Shown here one piece after another: positions 1 to 9,985 of a stretch of DNA of 63,009 nucleotides. The notes beneath the pieces are model-generated. The model searched no databases, had not been told where the DNA came from, and saw nothing but the letters and a program-made list of their open reading frames with translations. Where the stretch lies: assembly GCA_035286745.1 (NCBI GenBank), contig DATECU010000322.1:1-63009 (forward strand). The letters run 5' to 3'. Every line of letters begins with the position of its first letter. The first letter of the stretch is position 1. The position numbers were made by a program, and so were the translations under genes. The stretch comes from DATECU01 sp035286745 (lineage in GTDB: Bacteria; Acidobacteriota; Vicinamibacteria; Fen-336).

Positions 1-35
1 CCGCCCCCCCACCCCCCGGATCCGGACTTCAGACG

Positions 36-1445
36 CTACGGGTGGCTCTCAGCACGGAGGTCCTGGCGGGCGGCAGCGGCCAGCTCTTGGCAGAAGCCGC
101 GGATTACCGCTTCGTCGGGCCCCTCCACCATGATGCGGAGCTTGGGCTCGGTGCCGCTCCAGCGCACCAGCACCCGACCCTCCGCGCCCAGCGCGGCCTT
201 GACGCGGCCCAACGTGTGCTGCAGGCCGGCCAGCTCCTCCAGCGGCCGGCGGGCGGGCAGGGTGATGTTCTCCAGGAGCTGGGGCACCTTCTCCATGGCC
301 CCCCGAGCCAGCTCCGATAGCGGCTTGCCGGTGCGCACCATGAGGGCCAGCACCTGGAGCCCGCCCACAATGCCATCGCCGGTCGAGGCGTGGTCCAGGA
401 ACACCAGATGTCCGGACTGCTCGCCCCCCAGGTTGTAGCCTCCCTGGCGCATGGCCGCCACCACATAACGGTCGCCCACCGGGGTTCGCACCAGCCGGAG
501 CCCCCGGGCCTGAAGGGCCCGCTCCAGGCCCAGGTTGCTCATCACGGTGGCCACCACCGCCCCGTTCCTGAGCTCGCCGTCTTGCGCCATGCGCTGGGCA
601 CACATGGCCATCACCACGTCGCCGTCGACGATCTGGCCCTTCTCGTCGACCACGATCACCCGGTCGGCGTCGCCGTCCAGGGCGATCCCCAGGTGCGCCT
701 CGCGGCGCACCACCTCGGCTCGCACGTTATCCGGGTGCAGGGCCCCCGAGTCCCGGTTGATGTTGGTGCCGTTCGGCTTCACCCCCAGGGCCGTCACCTT
801 GGCCCCCAGCTCCTGGAACACCAGGGGCGCCACCCGGTAGGCGGCGCCGTGGGCAGCGTCCACCACCACCCGCACCCCGTCCAGGGAGAGGTCGCGGGGA
901 AAGGTGTTCTTGGCGAAGACCACATAACGACCCCGGGCATCCTCCAGCTTCACCGCCCGGCCGATGCCGGGACCGGTCTTGCGCTGGCCCAGCAGGGCCT
1001 CGTCGCTCATCAGGGTCTCGATCTCCGCCTCGGTCTGGTCCGGGAGCTTGAAGCCGTCGTCGCCGAAGACCTTGATCCCGTTGTCGTCGTAGGGGTTGTG
1101 GCTGGCGCTGATCACCACCCCGGCGTCGGCGCGCATGCTGACCGTGAGGTGGGCCACCGCCGGGGTGGGGATGGGTCCGCACAGCATCACCCGCCCGCCC
1201 ATGGAACAGATGCCGGAGGCCAGCGCGGTCTCCAGCATGTATCCCGAGAGGCGGGTGTCCTTGCCGATCAGGATGCGCGGGGTGTGGGCCTTTCCCCGGC
1301 CGGCGACATAGGTGATGGCGCGGCCCAGGGAAAGGGCCAGCTCCGGTGTCATGGGGTGAGCATTGGCGACACCCCGGATGCCGTCGGTGCCGAACAGCCG
1401 TCTCAGGGCGACCCTGGTCTCGGGGTCACGACTTCGTGGTTCCAC
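36..1445 (-). CDS. glmM: Phosphoglucosamine mutase GlmM
   Basis: This enzyme converts glucosamine-6-phosphate to glucosamine-1-phosphate for UDP-GlcNAc, and so for peptidoglycan and lipopolysaccharide. The 469-residue product shows RRLFGTDGIRG at about 15-25, the phosphoserine loop ISASHNP at 112-118 (active Ser115), the metal loop DGDADR at 257-262, the sugar-specificity loop GEQSGH near 345 and the phosphate-binding RWSGTEPKLR near the C-terminus. Length and all four motifs match the family. The start is GTG and lies 20 bases inside the end of cdaR, so translation is probably coupled. The cdaA-cdaR-glmM order is a known conserved arrangement linking c-di-AMP to cell-wall precursor supply. 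Confidence 0.97.
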   Translation of the reverse strand: MEPRSRDPETRVALRRLFGTDGIRGVANAHPMTPELALSLGRAITYVAGRGKAHTPRILIGKDTRLSGYMLETALASGICSMGGRVMLCGPIPTPAVAHLTVSMRADAGVVISASHNPYDDNGIKVFGDDGFKLPDQTEAEIETLMSDEALLGQRKTGPGIGRAVKLEDARGRYVVFAKNTFPRDLSLDGVRVVVDAAHGAAYRVAPLVFQELGAKVTALGVKPNGTNINRDSGALHPDNVRAEVVRREAHLGIALDGDADRVIVVDEKGQIVDGDVVMAMCAQRMAQDGELRNGAVVATVMSNLGLERALQARGLRLVRTPVGDRYVVAAMRQGGYNLGGEQSGHLVFLDHASTGDGIVGGLQVLALMVRTGKPLSELARGAMEKVPQLLENITLPARRPLEELAGLQHTLGRVKAALGAEGRVLVRWSGTEPKLRIMVEGPDEAVIRGFCQELAAAARQDLRAESHP

Positions 1446-2385
1446 GTCTCTCCTCTGGCTGGCTGGGGCTGTCTCCGCCCTTCTTCCGCAGCGAACGAAC
1501 GACGACCTCAGCGGGCTGGATCTCCCTCACCGTCACCCCCGACGCCCCTGGCCCCAAGCTCACCTCCACCCTCAAGGGCCCGCGCACGTTGCCTGTCAGC
1601 TCGACGTGGGGATGGATCGCCGAGGCCTGGATTCGCTTCAGGATCGAGGCCGCGCCGCTGAGCACGACCGCCACCCGGGCCGGGTGCAACACCGCGCTGC
1701 CACCCCGCACCTCCACTTCCAGATCGCCAAAGGTCCGGCTGTCCTGCACTTCGCGAATGCGGGCGGTGACCTTGGCCTTGGGGCTGCCCTGGATCCTGAG
1801 CAGGGGGTCGCCCAGGCCGATGTTGACCTGGGACACCACGGTGCCCCCGGCGCCCTCCAGCGAGACGGCCTCGGTGTAGGCGCTTGCCAGGTCGGCCACC
1901 CGACTCCGAGGACCCGAGACGCGGACCTCCTTGGGGTCGCTCGCGACCTCCGCCACCTCGTAGCCGGGGGCCGGCCGCCCTAGCAGGCGCGGGTGGATGG
2001 GCACCGTCTTCTGCTGGGTGTGCTCCAGGTTCAGGGTCAGGATGGCCGGGCTGATCTTCACCACCTTGACGCCAAAGGGCACCCGGATGGCTTCGGCCGT
2101 CAGGTGCATGATGTGTTCGCCCTCGGCCATGCCGTGAAGATCGACGATGGCCGACACGTCCCCGGGGTTCAGGCGGTGGATCACGCCCGGCGAGGCCCGC
2201 AGGCGCACCTCCACGCTGTTCACAGGGTCCCCGGTCAACTCCAACTCGGCCGGGAAGTTCTGCAGCTCCACCGGGGCCTGGAGGCCCATCTCCGAGGTCT
2301 TCTCCCCGGCAATCACGAACCAGAGCAGAACGGCGAGCCCCAGGCTCACGACTTTGAGGGCGAGGTTCTCGAAGAAGGAGCCCAT
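1426..2385 (-). CDS. cdaR: YbbR-domain protein, CdaA regulator CdaR
   Basis: The 319-residue protein has one N-terminal membrane segment (about 8-26, VVSLGLAVLLWFVIAG). Beyond it lie repeated YbbR-type beta domains of roughly 80 residues each, facing outside the cytoplasmic membrane. In Firmicutes the equivalent protein binds the membrane diadenylate cyclase CdaA and tunes it. Here the gene starts 4 bases after the cdaA stop and overlaps glmM, which supports that role. The tail is polar and basic. Assignment rests on architecture and position, since YbbR sequences diverge strongly. Confidence 0.88.
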   Translation of the reverse strand: MGSFFENLALKVVSLGLAVLLWFVIAGEKTSEMGLQAPVELQNFPAELELTGDPVNSVEVRLRASPGVIHRLNPGDVSAIVDLHGMAEGEHIMHLTAEAIRVPFGVKVVKISPAILTLNLEHTQQKTVPIHPRLLGRPAPGYEVAEVASDPKEVRVSGPRSRVADLASAYTEAVSLEGAGGTVVSQVNIGLGDPLLRIQGSPKAKVTARIREVQDSRTFGDLEVEVRGGSAVLHPARVAVVLSGAASILKRIQASAIHPHVELTGNVRGPLRVEVSLGPGASGVTVREIQPAEVVVRSLRKKGGDSPSQPEERRGTTKS

Positions 2386-2389
2386 CGGC

Positions 2390-3235
2390 CTACTCGTCCA
2401 CCGCGGCGGCCGCGTCCTTGGCTTCGGGGTTCTCGCTGCCGACCGGCGCTTCCTCGGCCTCCTCGACCTCCAGGGCTTCCAAGAGCGCCGCCTTCAGCGT
2501 CCGCCCGTCGTGATCGCGCCGGATCTTGCCCTCGGCCACCAGGGAGATGATCCCGGTCTCCTCGGAGACCACCACCGCCAGGGCATCCGTGTCCTCGGTC
2601 ACACCGATGGCGGCGCGGTGGCGGCTGCCCAGTTGGCGCGACAGCTCGGGGTTCACGGTCAGGGGCAGGAAGCAGGCCGCCGCCGCCACCCGATCCCCCT
2701 GAATCACCACCGCCCCGTCGTGAAGCGGCGTTCCGGGGTTGAAGACGCTGATCAGCAGATCGTAGGTGAGCGCCGCGTCCAACGCGATCCCGGTCTCGAC
2801 GTAGCTCCGAAGCCCCATCTCCCGCTCGATCACCATGATGGCCCCGGTCTTGTGGCTGGCCAGGGTGGTCGCCGCCAGCACCACCTCGTCGACCATGGCT
2901 TCCGTTCGTTGGGCGCTGAAGGCCCCCAGGAGCGGGGTCTTGCCCAGGTGAGCCAGCACCTTCCGGATCTCGGCCTGGAAGACCACGATGATGCCGAAGA
3001 CCACATAGGGCAGGAAGGTGCGCAGGATCCAGTTCACCGTCTGCAAGTCGGCCCACTGGGAGATCCAGTAGAAGACCGTGAGCACCATCGCCCCCAGCGC
3101 CATCTGGACGGCGTGGGTTCCCCGGATCAGCTGCAGGAGCTGGTAGATGATGAAGGCCACGATCAGGATGTCCAGCAGGTCGAGCCACGAGAACTCGGTG
3201 GCGGCCAGGAACGTCGCTATGCGTTGCAGGATCAT
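2390..3235 (-). CDS. cdaA: Membrane diadenylate cyclase CdaA
   Basis: It makes cyclic di-AMP from two ATP at the inner face of the membrane. From the ATG at 3235 the product is 281 residues, the usual CdaA size. Three hydrophobic helices fill about 18-90, followed by the DisA_N catalytic domain with the DGA motif at 173-175 and the RHR motif at 205-207, both intact. The frame stays open to 3475, but those extra 80 residues are Arg-rich, unlike the family, and partly translate a repeat element, so I chose the ATG at 3235. The acidic C-terminal tail (Glu/Ala-rich, about 255-281) is lineage-specific. The gene heads cdaA-cdaR-glmM. Confidence 0.95.
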   Translation of the reverse strand: MILQRIATFLAATEFSWLDLLDILIVAFIIYQLLQLIRGTHAVQMALGAMVLTVFYWISQWADLQTVNWILRTFLPYVVFGIIVVFQAEIRKVLAHLGKTPLLGAFSAQRTEAMVDEVVLAATTLASHKTGAIMVIEREMGLRSYVETGIALDAALTYDLLISVFNPGTPLHDGAVVIQGDRVAAAACFLPLTVNPELSRQLGSRHRAAIGVTEDTDALAVVVSEETGIISLVAEGKIRRDHDGRTLKAALLEALEVEEAEEAPVGSENPEAKDAAAAVDE

Positions 3236-3584
3236 GGGGCGCCTGCCGGGACCGAAGGAAGACCACAGAGGCGCAGAGGCACAGAGGAGGAGAAGGGGAA
3301 ACCGCCGGCCAGAAGCGGAACGGATGGCGATCGGCCCGCGCAGGTGCGCATCGAGGTGCCCCACGCGCGACTCGCGAGGCCCGAATCGTAGTCCAATGAC
3401 AATGGCCGAGCGTCGGAGCGCGGAGCGGCACCTGGATGCCAGCGCGGGCCGGCGCCGAGGAATCCTCGCAAACAAACGGCCGGGCGGGGCAAGGGTGCTT
3501 CCGCTGCCTCCTGTCGCGTTGGCCGTGCTGGAATACGCGTCAAGCTCTTCGTGTCCTTTGTACCAGGCCTCTGGGGTTCTTCGT
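3236..3584. other. folP-cdaA intergenic gap with repeat remnants
   Basis: This is the only long gap in the minus-strand essential cluster. It holds the family A arm at 3262-3288 and, near the folP end (3545-3563), a sequence whose complement reads ACAAAGGACACGAAGAG, resembling the family A' arms at 46091-46453. The two could be the ends of one ~300-base element. No convincing gene is seen between them. Because the gap precedes cdaA, an own promoter for cdaA-cdaR-glmM is likely, but no consensus could be assigned. Confidence 0.5.
3262..3288 (+). repeat. CACAGAGG repeat arm (family A)
   Basis: This arm reads ACCACAGAGGCGCAGAGG and on, a run of degenerate 8-base CACAGAGR units. It matches arms at 9825-9970 and 33455-33628. 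About 14 bases on (3301-3325), a segment with core AGAAGCGGAACGG is shared with 33478-33503, so it belongs to the element. The copy lies in the 349-base leader between folP and cdaA. Confidence 0.75.
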
Positions 3585-4391
3585 TCAGCTCCCCAGGATG
3601 GCGTCGCACACGCGCGCCACCTCCACCATCTCCCTGACGTCGTGGACCCGCACCAGGTGGGCGCCCCCCAGGATCGAGGCCGCCACCGCGGCCGCCGTCC
3701 CCAGGAGCCGCCGCTCCACCGGCAGATCCAGCACCTTTCCGATGAAGCTCTTCCGGGAGGGCCCCACCAGGATGGGACAGTCTAACGTAGAAAGCTCGGG
3801 GAGTCGCCGCAAGACCTCCAGGCTGTGGCTTGCCTCCTTGGCAAAGCCGATCCCGGGGTCGGCGATGACCCGATCCCGGGGTACTCCCGCCCGCTCGGCG
3901 ACCGCCAGACGCTCCTGAAGCTCGGCCACGACATCCCTCATCACGTCCGCGTAGACCGGCCTTGCGTGCATCCCCGCGAAATCGCCCCGCAAGTGCATCA
4001 GCACCGCGGGGACGCCCCGGGCGGCCACCAGTCCGGCCATCCCGGGGTCGAAGCGGAAGCCGCTCACGTCGTTCACCATGGCCGCCCCGGCGTCGAGAGC
4101 GGCCTCGGCCACGGCTGCCTTGGTGGTGTCGATCGAGACCGGGCCCGAACCACGGCGCGCCAGCTCCCTGATGACCGGCACCACGCGGCTCTGCTCCTCC
4201 TCGGCGTCGACCCGGGCCGCGCCGCCGGGGCGGGTCGACTCCCCGCCCACGTCGACCAGGTCGGCCCCGGCCTCGAAGAGAGCGAGACCCTGGGCCACGG
4301 CGGCGTCACATTGGGCGAAGAGGCCTCCGTCGGAGAAGGAATCCGGAGTGACGTTGAGGACGCCCATCACCCACGTCCTTTCCCCGAGCAC
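3585..4391 (-). CDS. folP: Dihydropteroate synthase FolP
   Basis: FolP condenses p-aminobenzoate with the pterin pyrophosphate in folate synthesis. The product (268 residues from a GTG) shows the family signature VMGVLNVTPDSFSDGG near the N-terminus, DVGGESTRPG at about 47-56, MVNDVSGF near the middle and the phosphate-binding VGPSRKSFIG near 210. The GTG at 4391 leaves an unusually short N-terminus. The frame continues upstream with family-like residues (RRFRFSLGGREV) up to the ftsH stop, without any ATG, GTG or TTG. The true start may therefore be a rare codon such as ATC. Clustering with tilS-hpt-ftsH is conserved in many bacteria. Confidence 0.95.
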   Translation of the reverse strand: MLGERTWVMGVLNVTPDSFSDGGLFAQCDAAVAQGLALFEAGADLVDVGGESTRPGGAARVDAEEEQSRVVPVIRELARRGSGPVSIDTTKAAVAEAALDAGAAMVNDVSGFRFDPGMAGLVAARGVPAVLMHLRGDFAGMHARPVYADVMRDVVAELQERLAVAERAGVPRDRVIADPGIGFAKEASHSLEVLRRLPELSTLDCPILVGPSRKSFIGKVLDLPVERRLLGTAAAVAASILGGAHLVRVHDVREMVEVARVCDAILGS

Positions 4392-4479
4392 GACCTCCCG
4401 CCCCCCGAGGGAGAAGCGGAAGCGGCGTCTTCTGACCGGCTCCGGCGGCTCGATGGGCGCCCCCGAGACTCCGATGCCT

Positions 4480-6392
<1,913 letters not shown>

Positions 6393-6396
<4 letters not shown>

Positions 6397-6971
6397 TTTG
6401 AGGCCTCCGTCCCCCGGCGCGCGAGGCTCGCCCGAGGGATTGTTCCGAGATAGGGCAGCCCCCGGTAGCGCTCGTCGTAGTCCAGGCCGTAGCCCACGAT
6501 GAAGGGATCGTCGGGAAGCGGCTCCTTGATGGTGAAAGCGGCCCAGTCGGGGCTCACCTCGATCTTGCGGTCACCGGGCTTGTCGATGAGTGCGCATACC
6601 TTGAGGCTCCGCGGCTTGCGCTCGCGGATGTGGTCCAAGAGGAAGTTCAGGGTGATCCCGGTGTCGATCACCGGGTCGAGGAGCAGGATGTCCTGGTCCT
6701 CGTAGGGGAACTCCGCCGAGAACACGATGTCGGTGCGGGGGGTGCCGCCGGATCCGGGGTCTCGGAGCGACGAGGTCTTCAGGAAGTGACAGGTGCTGTC
6801 GAGCGGGATCTCGCGGATGAGGTCGGCCATGAACACTAGGCAGCTCCTCATGCGCCCCACCACGCAGACCTCCTTGCCTTCGAAGGTGCGAGCGATCTGC
6901 GCCGCCAGGTCCCGGACTCGCCGGGCGATTTCGTCCTGGCCAAACAGTACGGCGGGCTTGGGCATCGTCAT
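6393..6971 (-). CDS. hpt: Hypoxanthine phosphoribosyltransferase
   Basis: This purine salvage enzyme makes IMP/GMP from the base and PRPP. From the ATG at 6969-6971, which overlaps the tilS stop as ATGA, it is 192 residues; a second ATG lies two codons on. HPRT hallmarks are the LKTSSLRD segment, the PRPP loop ending VIDTGITL, and the C-terminal [16 protein letters not shown]. Oddly, the acidic pair before the PRPP loop is Asp-Pro ([10 protein letters not shown]), whereas HPRTs usually have Glu-Asp; uracil PRTases have an Asp-Pro there. Overall similarity and the tilS-hpt-ftsH context still favour Hpt. Confidence 0.92.
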
Positions 6972-8365
6972 GCAGTCTTGGTCCCCGCATCGGCCCCGGA
7001 CCTCTTGGCCCGGGACGCCACCATCTCCAAACGCACGTAGCGCCGGCTCCCGGCTGCGCTCGAGGCCAGGCGCTGGCCCGGCACCCACAGCACTCGGTTC
7101 CCTGACGCCACGAGGGGAAGGCCGCCCCGCCGATCGGCGGGCACCTTCCCCCGAATGAGCAAACGCTTGAGGCTCTCTTCCCGTTCCCTGAGTACGATGC
7201 GGTCACCCGGACGCCTGGTGCGCACTTCCAGCGGCCCCGCCGGGCGCGGCACCACCGCGCTCCACTCTTGAGACACCGCGGGCCCCCCATCCGGCCGGGC
7301 CACCACGGTCCACCCCCCGGGAAGCTCCACCTGGCCTGGCACAGCGAGCGGAAAGGCAAAGGGGTGAGGCGCTTGCCGGCGAGGGCCGATCACGATCTCC
7401 CCGAAACGGAAGACCGCTTCACGTCCCCCCGGCAGTGGCAGACGGCGACCCGAGGGCGCGGCCGAGCAACCGAGATCTACGATGCGCTCGAGGTGAGCGC
7501 TTTGGACGCTCTTGAGACCGCCAACCTCGGCAATGGCGCGCCGCACCACAGCCCGGGCCAGGGCCCTGGGAGCCGCCCCCAGGGCGACCCGCGAGAGCGT
7601 CACCGTCTCGGCCTGCTTGGTGGCAACTCGCGACCACAAGGTCTCGACTGCCGGTAGCAGGGCGCAGGCCTCGTCGGCCAGGAGGTGAGCCGTCCGGGCC
7701 AGCGTCTCGCGAAGCGCCGGGTTGAAGCGCGCCTCCAGGTAGGGGATCAGCTCGGAGCGCACCCGGTTCCGCAGGAGACTGGTGTCGGCGTTAGTCGGAT
7801 CCTGACGCCACGGCAGCCCTCTGGTCTCCAGATGTTGGAGCACCTGGCGGCGGGAGGTGCCGAGCAGCGGCCGCACCAGATCGCCGGCCCGGGGCCGCAT
7901 CGCCCCCAGGCCCACGCTGCCGGCGCCCCGCAACAGGCGCAGCAGGAAGGTCTCGGCCTGATCGTCGCGGGTGTGGGCGACCGCAATCGACTCGGCGGCT
8001 TCCGCCTGTTTCACAGCCCGCAGAAAAGCGTAGCGCTCGACGCGCGCCGCGTCCTCGATGCCCGATCGGTCCCGCTCGGCGCGCCCCCGGACATCGGCGG
8101 GCCCGGTTCGCAGGGCAACGCCCAGGCGCTGGCAGAGGGCCTGGCAGAAGAGAACGTCGGCGGCGGAATCGGGGCGAAGACCGTGGTCCAGATGGGCAGC
8201 GATGAGGGGGAAGCCCTGGGTGGCGGCCAGCGAGACCAGGACGTCGAGGAGCGCGACCGAGTCAGCGCCGCCCGACAGCCCGACCACCATCCCCCGCCCG
8301 GCGGACGGCAACCCCAGATCCCGAAGGGACCTTCGGACCGCCACTTCGACGGGGGTTCGCCTCAC
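6968..8365 (-). CDS. tilS: tRNA(Ile)-lysidine synthase TilS
   Basis: TilS ligates lysine to C34 of tRNA-Ile(CAU), changing its reading from AUG to AUA. The 465-residue product has the PP-loop SGGADS at 31-36, HLDHGLR near 58-64, the tRNA-contact segment VAHTRDDQAETFLLRL near 130-145, and a C-terminal TilS substrate-binding domain with RRPGDRI. The length is normal for a two-domain TilS. It starts about 38 bases after a tRNA gene carrying a CAU anticodon on the same strand, and its stop overlaps hpt. Confidence 0.96.
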   Translation of the reverse strand: MRRTPVEVAVRRSLRDLGLPSAGRGMVVGLSGGADSVALLDVLVSLAATQGFPLIAAHLDHGLRPDSAADVLFCQALCQRLGVALRTGPADVRGRAERDRSGIEDAARVERYAFLRAVKQAEAAESIAVAHTRDDQAETFLLRLLRGAGSVGLGAMRPRAGDLVRPLLGTSRRQVLQHLETRGLPWRQDPTNADTSLLRNRVRSELIPYLEARFNPALRETLARTAHLLADEACALLPAVETLWSRVATKQAETVTLSRVALGAAPRALARAVVRRAIAEVGGLKSVQSAHLERIVDLGCSAAPSGRRLPLPGGREAVFRFGEIVIGPRRQAPHPFAFPLAVPGQVELPGGWTVVARPDGGPAVSQEWSAVVPRPAGPLEVRTRRPGDRIVLREREESLKRLLIRGKVPADRRGGLPLVASGNRVLWVPGQRLASSAAGSRRYVRLEMVASRAKRSGADAGTKTA

Positions 8366-8402
8366 CGGACATCGCCTCCAAGCTCAGGGACGGCAAGAAG
8401 AA

Positions 8403-8479
8403 TGGTGGCGGTGCAGGGACTTGAACCCCGGACGCCGCGGATATGAGCCGCGTGCTCTAACCAACTGAGCTACACCGCC
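8403..8479 (-). tRNA. tRNA with CAU anticodon (elongator Met, or Ile2)
   Basis: The minus strand folds as a full cloverleaf. Acceptor GGCGGTG pairs with CACCGCC, followed by A73 and an encoded CCA (8403-8405). The D arm is GCTC/GAGC, the anticodon stem CGCGG/CCGCG with loop CTCATAT, and the T arm CGGGG/CCCTG with TTCAAGT (one G-U). The anticodon is CAU. A G1-C72 pair and no three G-C pairs at the bottom of the anticodon stem exclude initiator tRNA. Elongator Met is favoured, but tRNA-Ile2, the TilS substrate, is not excluded. It lies directly upstream of tilS. Confidence 0.95.
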
Positions 8480-8585
8480 ACGAGTGAGACAAAACAATAG
8501 AGGCCTTCTTGCAGGCCGTGGTACCGATCCGAGTGTACTACGGATTCGGGCGGGGTACCCGGCGCGGAAGGGCTTGAGGCCCCGG

Positions 8586-8594
8586 TGCTATACT
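8586..8594 (+). promoter_or_regulatory. Extended -10 promoter, TGC-TATACT
   Basis: TG at 8586-8587 sits one base before TATACT (8589-8594), the extended -10 form. Transcription would begin near 8601, about 15 bases before the ATG at 8616. No good -35 box is visible, as is usual for extended -10 promoters. Confidence 0.5.
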
Positions 8595-8615
8595 CCGGCC
8601 CCGGGGGTCAGGCCT

Positions 8616-8780
8616 ATGGAGTGCGTCGGCTGTCACCAGGACGACGAAGCGACTCGCCTCAACAAGTGCCCGATCTGCTTCAAGTGGGTTTGCGATGAGT
8701 GCGCGCACCGCGCCATGGGTCGCATGTTCTGCACCAAGAAGTGCGCCGATCAGTTCTTCTTCGGCGACGACGACGAGTAG
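8616..8780 (+). CDS. Cys-rich 54-residue zinc-binding protein, function unknown
   Basis: The product begins MECVGCHQDDEATRLNKCP and carries four cysteine pairs (CVGC, CPIC, CDEC, CTKKC) plus a His after CDEC. That is enough ligands for two zinc ions in a B-box or treble-clef-like fold. It ends FFFGDDDE, with an acidic tail. I recognise no named family. The longer open frame upstream (from 8484) has no family-like content, so the ATG at 8616 is preferred. hemB follows 63 bases later on the same strand. Function is unknown; a small cytoplasmic adaptor is only a guess. Confidence 0.75.
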   Translation: MECVGCHQDDEATRLNKCPICFKWVCDECAHRAMGRMFCTKKCADQFFFGDDDE

Positions 8781-8843
8781 CGGCGCCCAATCTCAGCATC
8801 GGCCCGGCGGAGCGGCGCCCACCCGGCCGGGAAGAGGGATCTC

Positions 8844-9815
8844 GTGAGCTTTCCCGATGAACGTCCCCGCCGTCTGCGCAAGGGTGAGCGGCTCCGAGCC
8901 ATGGTCCGCGAGACACGGCTGTCCCCCGAGCAGCTGATTTATCCCCTCTTCGTCGTGCCCGGCGAGGGCGTGCGTCGCGAGATCGCGTCGCTTCCGGGCT
9001 GCTACCACCTCTCGGTGGATCAGGCCGCCCGCGAGGCCCAGGAGGTCGAGTCCCTCGGCCTCGCTGGCGTGATCCTCTTCGGTTTGCCCGAGGGGAAGGA
9101 TCCACTGGGCAGTCAGGGCTACGCGGACGATGGCGTGGTGCAGCAGGCGGTGAGAGCCATCCGCAGCGCCGCCAAGGACCTGCTGGTCGTCACCGACGTG
9201 TGCCTCTGCGAATACACGTCTCACGGCCACTGCGGCGTGATCGAGGGTGAGGAGGTCCGAAACGACGCCACCTTGCGCCTCTTGGCCAAGATGGCCCTCT
9301 CCCATGTGCGCGCCGGGGCCCAGGTGGTGGCGCCCTCGGACATGATGGACGGGCGTGTGGGTGCCATTCGTAAGGCGCTGGACCAGGACGGCTTCGCCGA
9401 CACCGCCATCCTGTCCTACGCTGCCAAGTATGCGTCCGGATTCTACGGGCCGTTCCGCGAGGCCGCCGACTCGGCCCCCCAGTTCGGCGATAGGCGCGGC
9501 TACCAGATGGATCCGGCCAACGTCCGCGAGGCCCTGCGTGAGGTGCGGCTCGATCTGGAGGAGGGCGCCGACATCCTGATGGTGAAGCCGGCTCTGCCCT
9601 ACCTGGATGTGATCCGGGCGGTGCGCGAGCTGTGCGACCGGCCGGTGGCCGCGTACAACGTGTCCGGCGAATACGCCATGATCAAAGCCGCCGCCGAGCG
9701 AGGCTGGATCGAGGAGCGCCGGGTGGTGTTGGAGACGCTGACCTCGATCCGTCGGGCTGGCGCCGACGTGATCCTCACCTACCACGCCAAGGACTTCGCC
9801 CGCTGGGTCTCATGA
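8844..9815 (+). CDS. hemB: Delta-aminolevulinic acid dehydratase (porphobilinogen synthase)
   Basis: HemB condenses two 5-aminolevulinate molecules to porphobilinogen in heme synthesis. The 323-residue protein has the catalytic lysines at 195 ([14 protein letters not shown]) and 248 ([10 protein letters not shown]). The cysteine site [13 protein letters not shown] (Cys120, 122, 130) marks the zinc-dependent class. The start is GTG with GAAGAGGG 5-10 bases upstream. hemL follows on the same strand after a 170-base repeat-filled gap, so aminolevulinate synthesis and use are encoded together. Confidence 0.97.
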   Translation: MSFPDERPRRLRKGERLRAMVRETRLSPEQLIYPLFVVPGEGVRREIASLPGCYHLSVDQAAREAQEVESLGLAGVILFGLPEGKDPLGSQGYADDGVVQQAVRAIRSAAKDLLVVTDVCLCEYTSHGHCGVIEGEEVRNDATLRLLAKMALSHVRAGAQVVAPSDMMDGRVGAIRKALDQDGFADTAILSYAAKYASGFYGPFREAADSAPQFGDRRGYQMDPANVREALREVRLDLEEGADILMVKPALPYLDVIRAVRELCDRPVAAYNVSGEYAMIKAAAERGWIEERRVVLETLTSIRRAGADVILTYHAKDFARWVS

Positions 9816-9824
9816 ACACGAAGA

Positions 9825-9970
9825 AACCACAGAGGCACAGAGACACAGAGGGAATGGAGAGAACGTCGCTGGGTCCCGCTTCGCTGTTTCCTGAGCGGCG
9901 GCGACTCGCGAGCAACTCCCTCCTCTCGTGCTTCTCCATTGCTTCCGTGCCTCTGTGTCTCTGTGGTTGC
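9825..9970. repeat. Paired inverted CACAGAGR repeat element (family A)
   Basis: The left arm (about 9825-9863) begins AACCACAGAGGCACAGAG. The right arm (about 9930-9970) ends CTCTGTGTCTCTGTGGTT, its imperfect complement over about 40 bases, including the AATGGAGA block. The loop is roughly 70 bases. Both arms are built of 8-base CACAGAGR units. The element fills most of the hemB-hemL gap and ends 15 bases before the hemL ATG, so it would be transcribed as a hairpin in a hemB-hemL message. Confidence 0.85.
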
Positions 9971-9985
9971 TCTCGCTGATTGGCC

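Noticed and set aside
390..1661. A 423-residue plus-strand frame opposite glmM
   Set aside because: It is antisense shadow coding with His/Gly-rich composition. GC-rich genes commonly leave such open frames.
3236..3475. An 80-residue N-terminal extension of CdaA
   Set aside because: It translates intergenic and repeat DNA, is Arg-rich and has no counterpart in the family.
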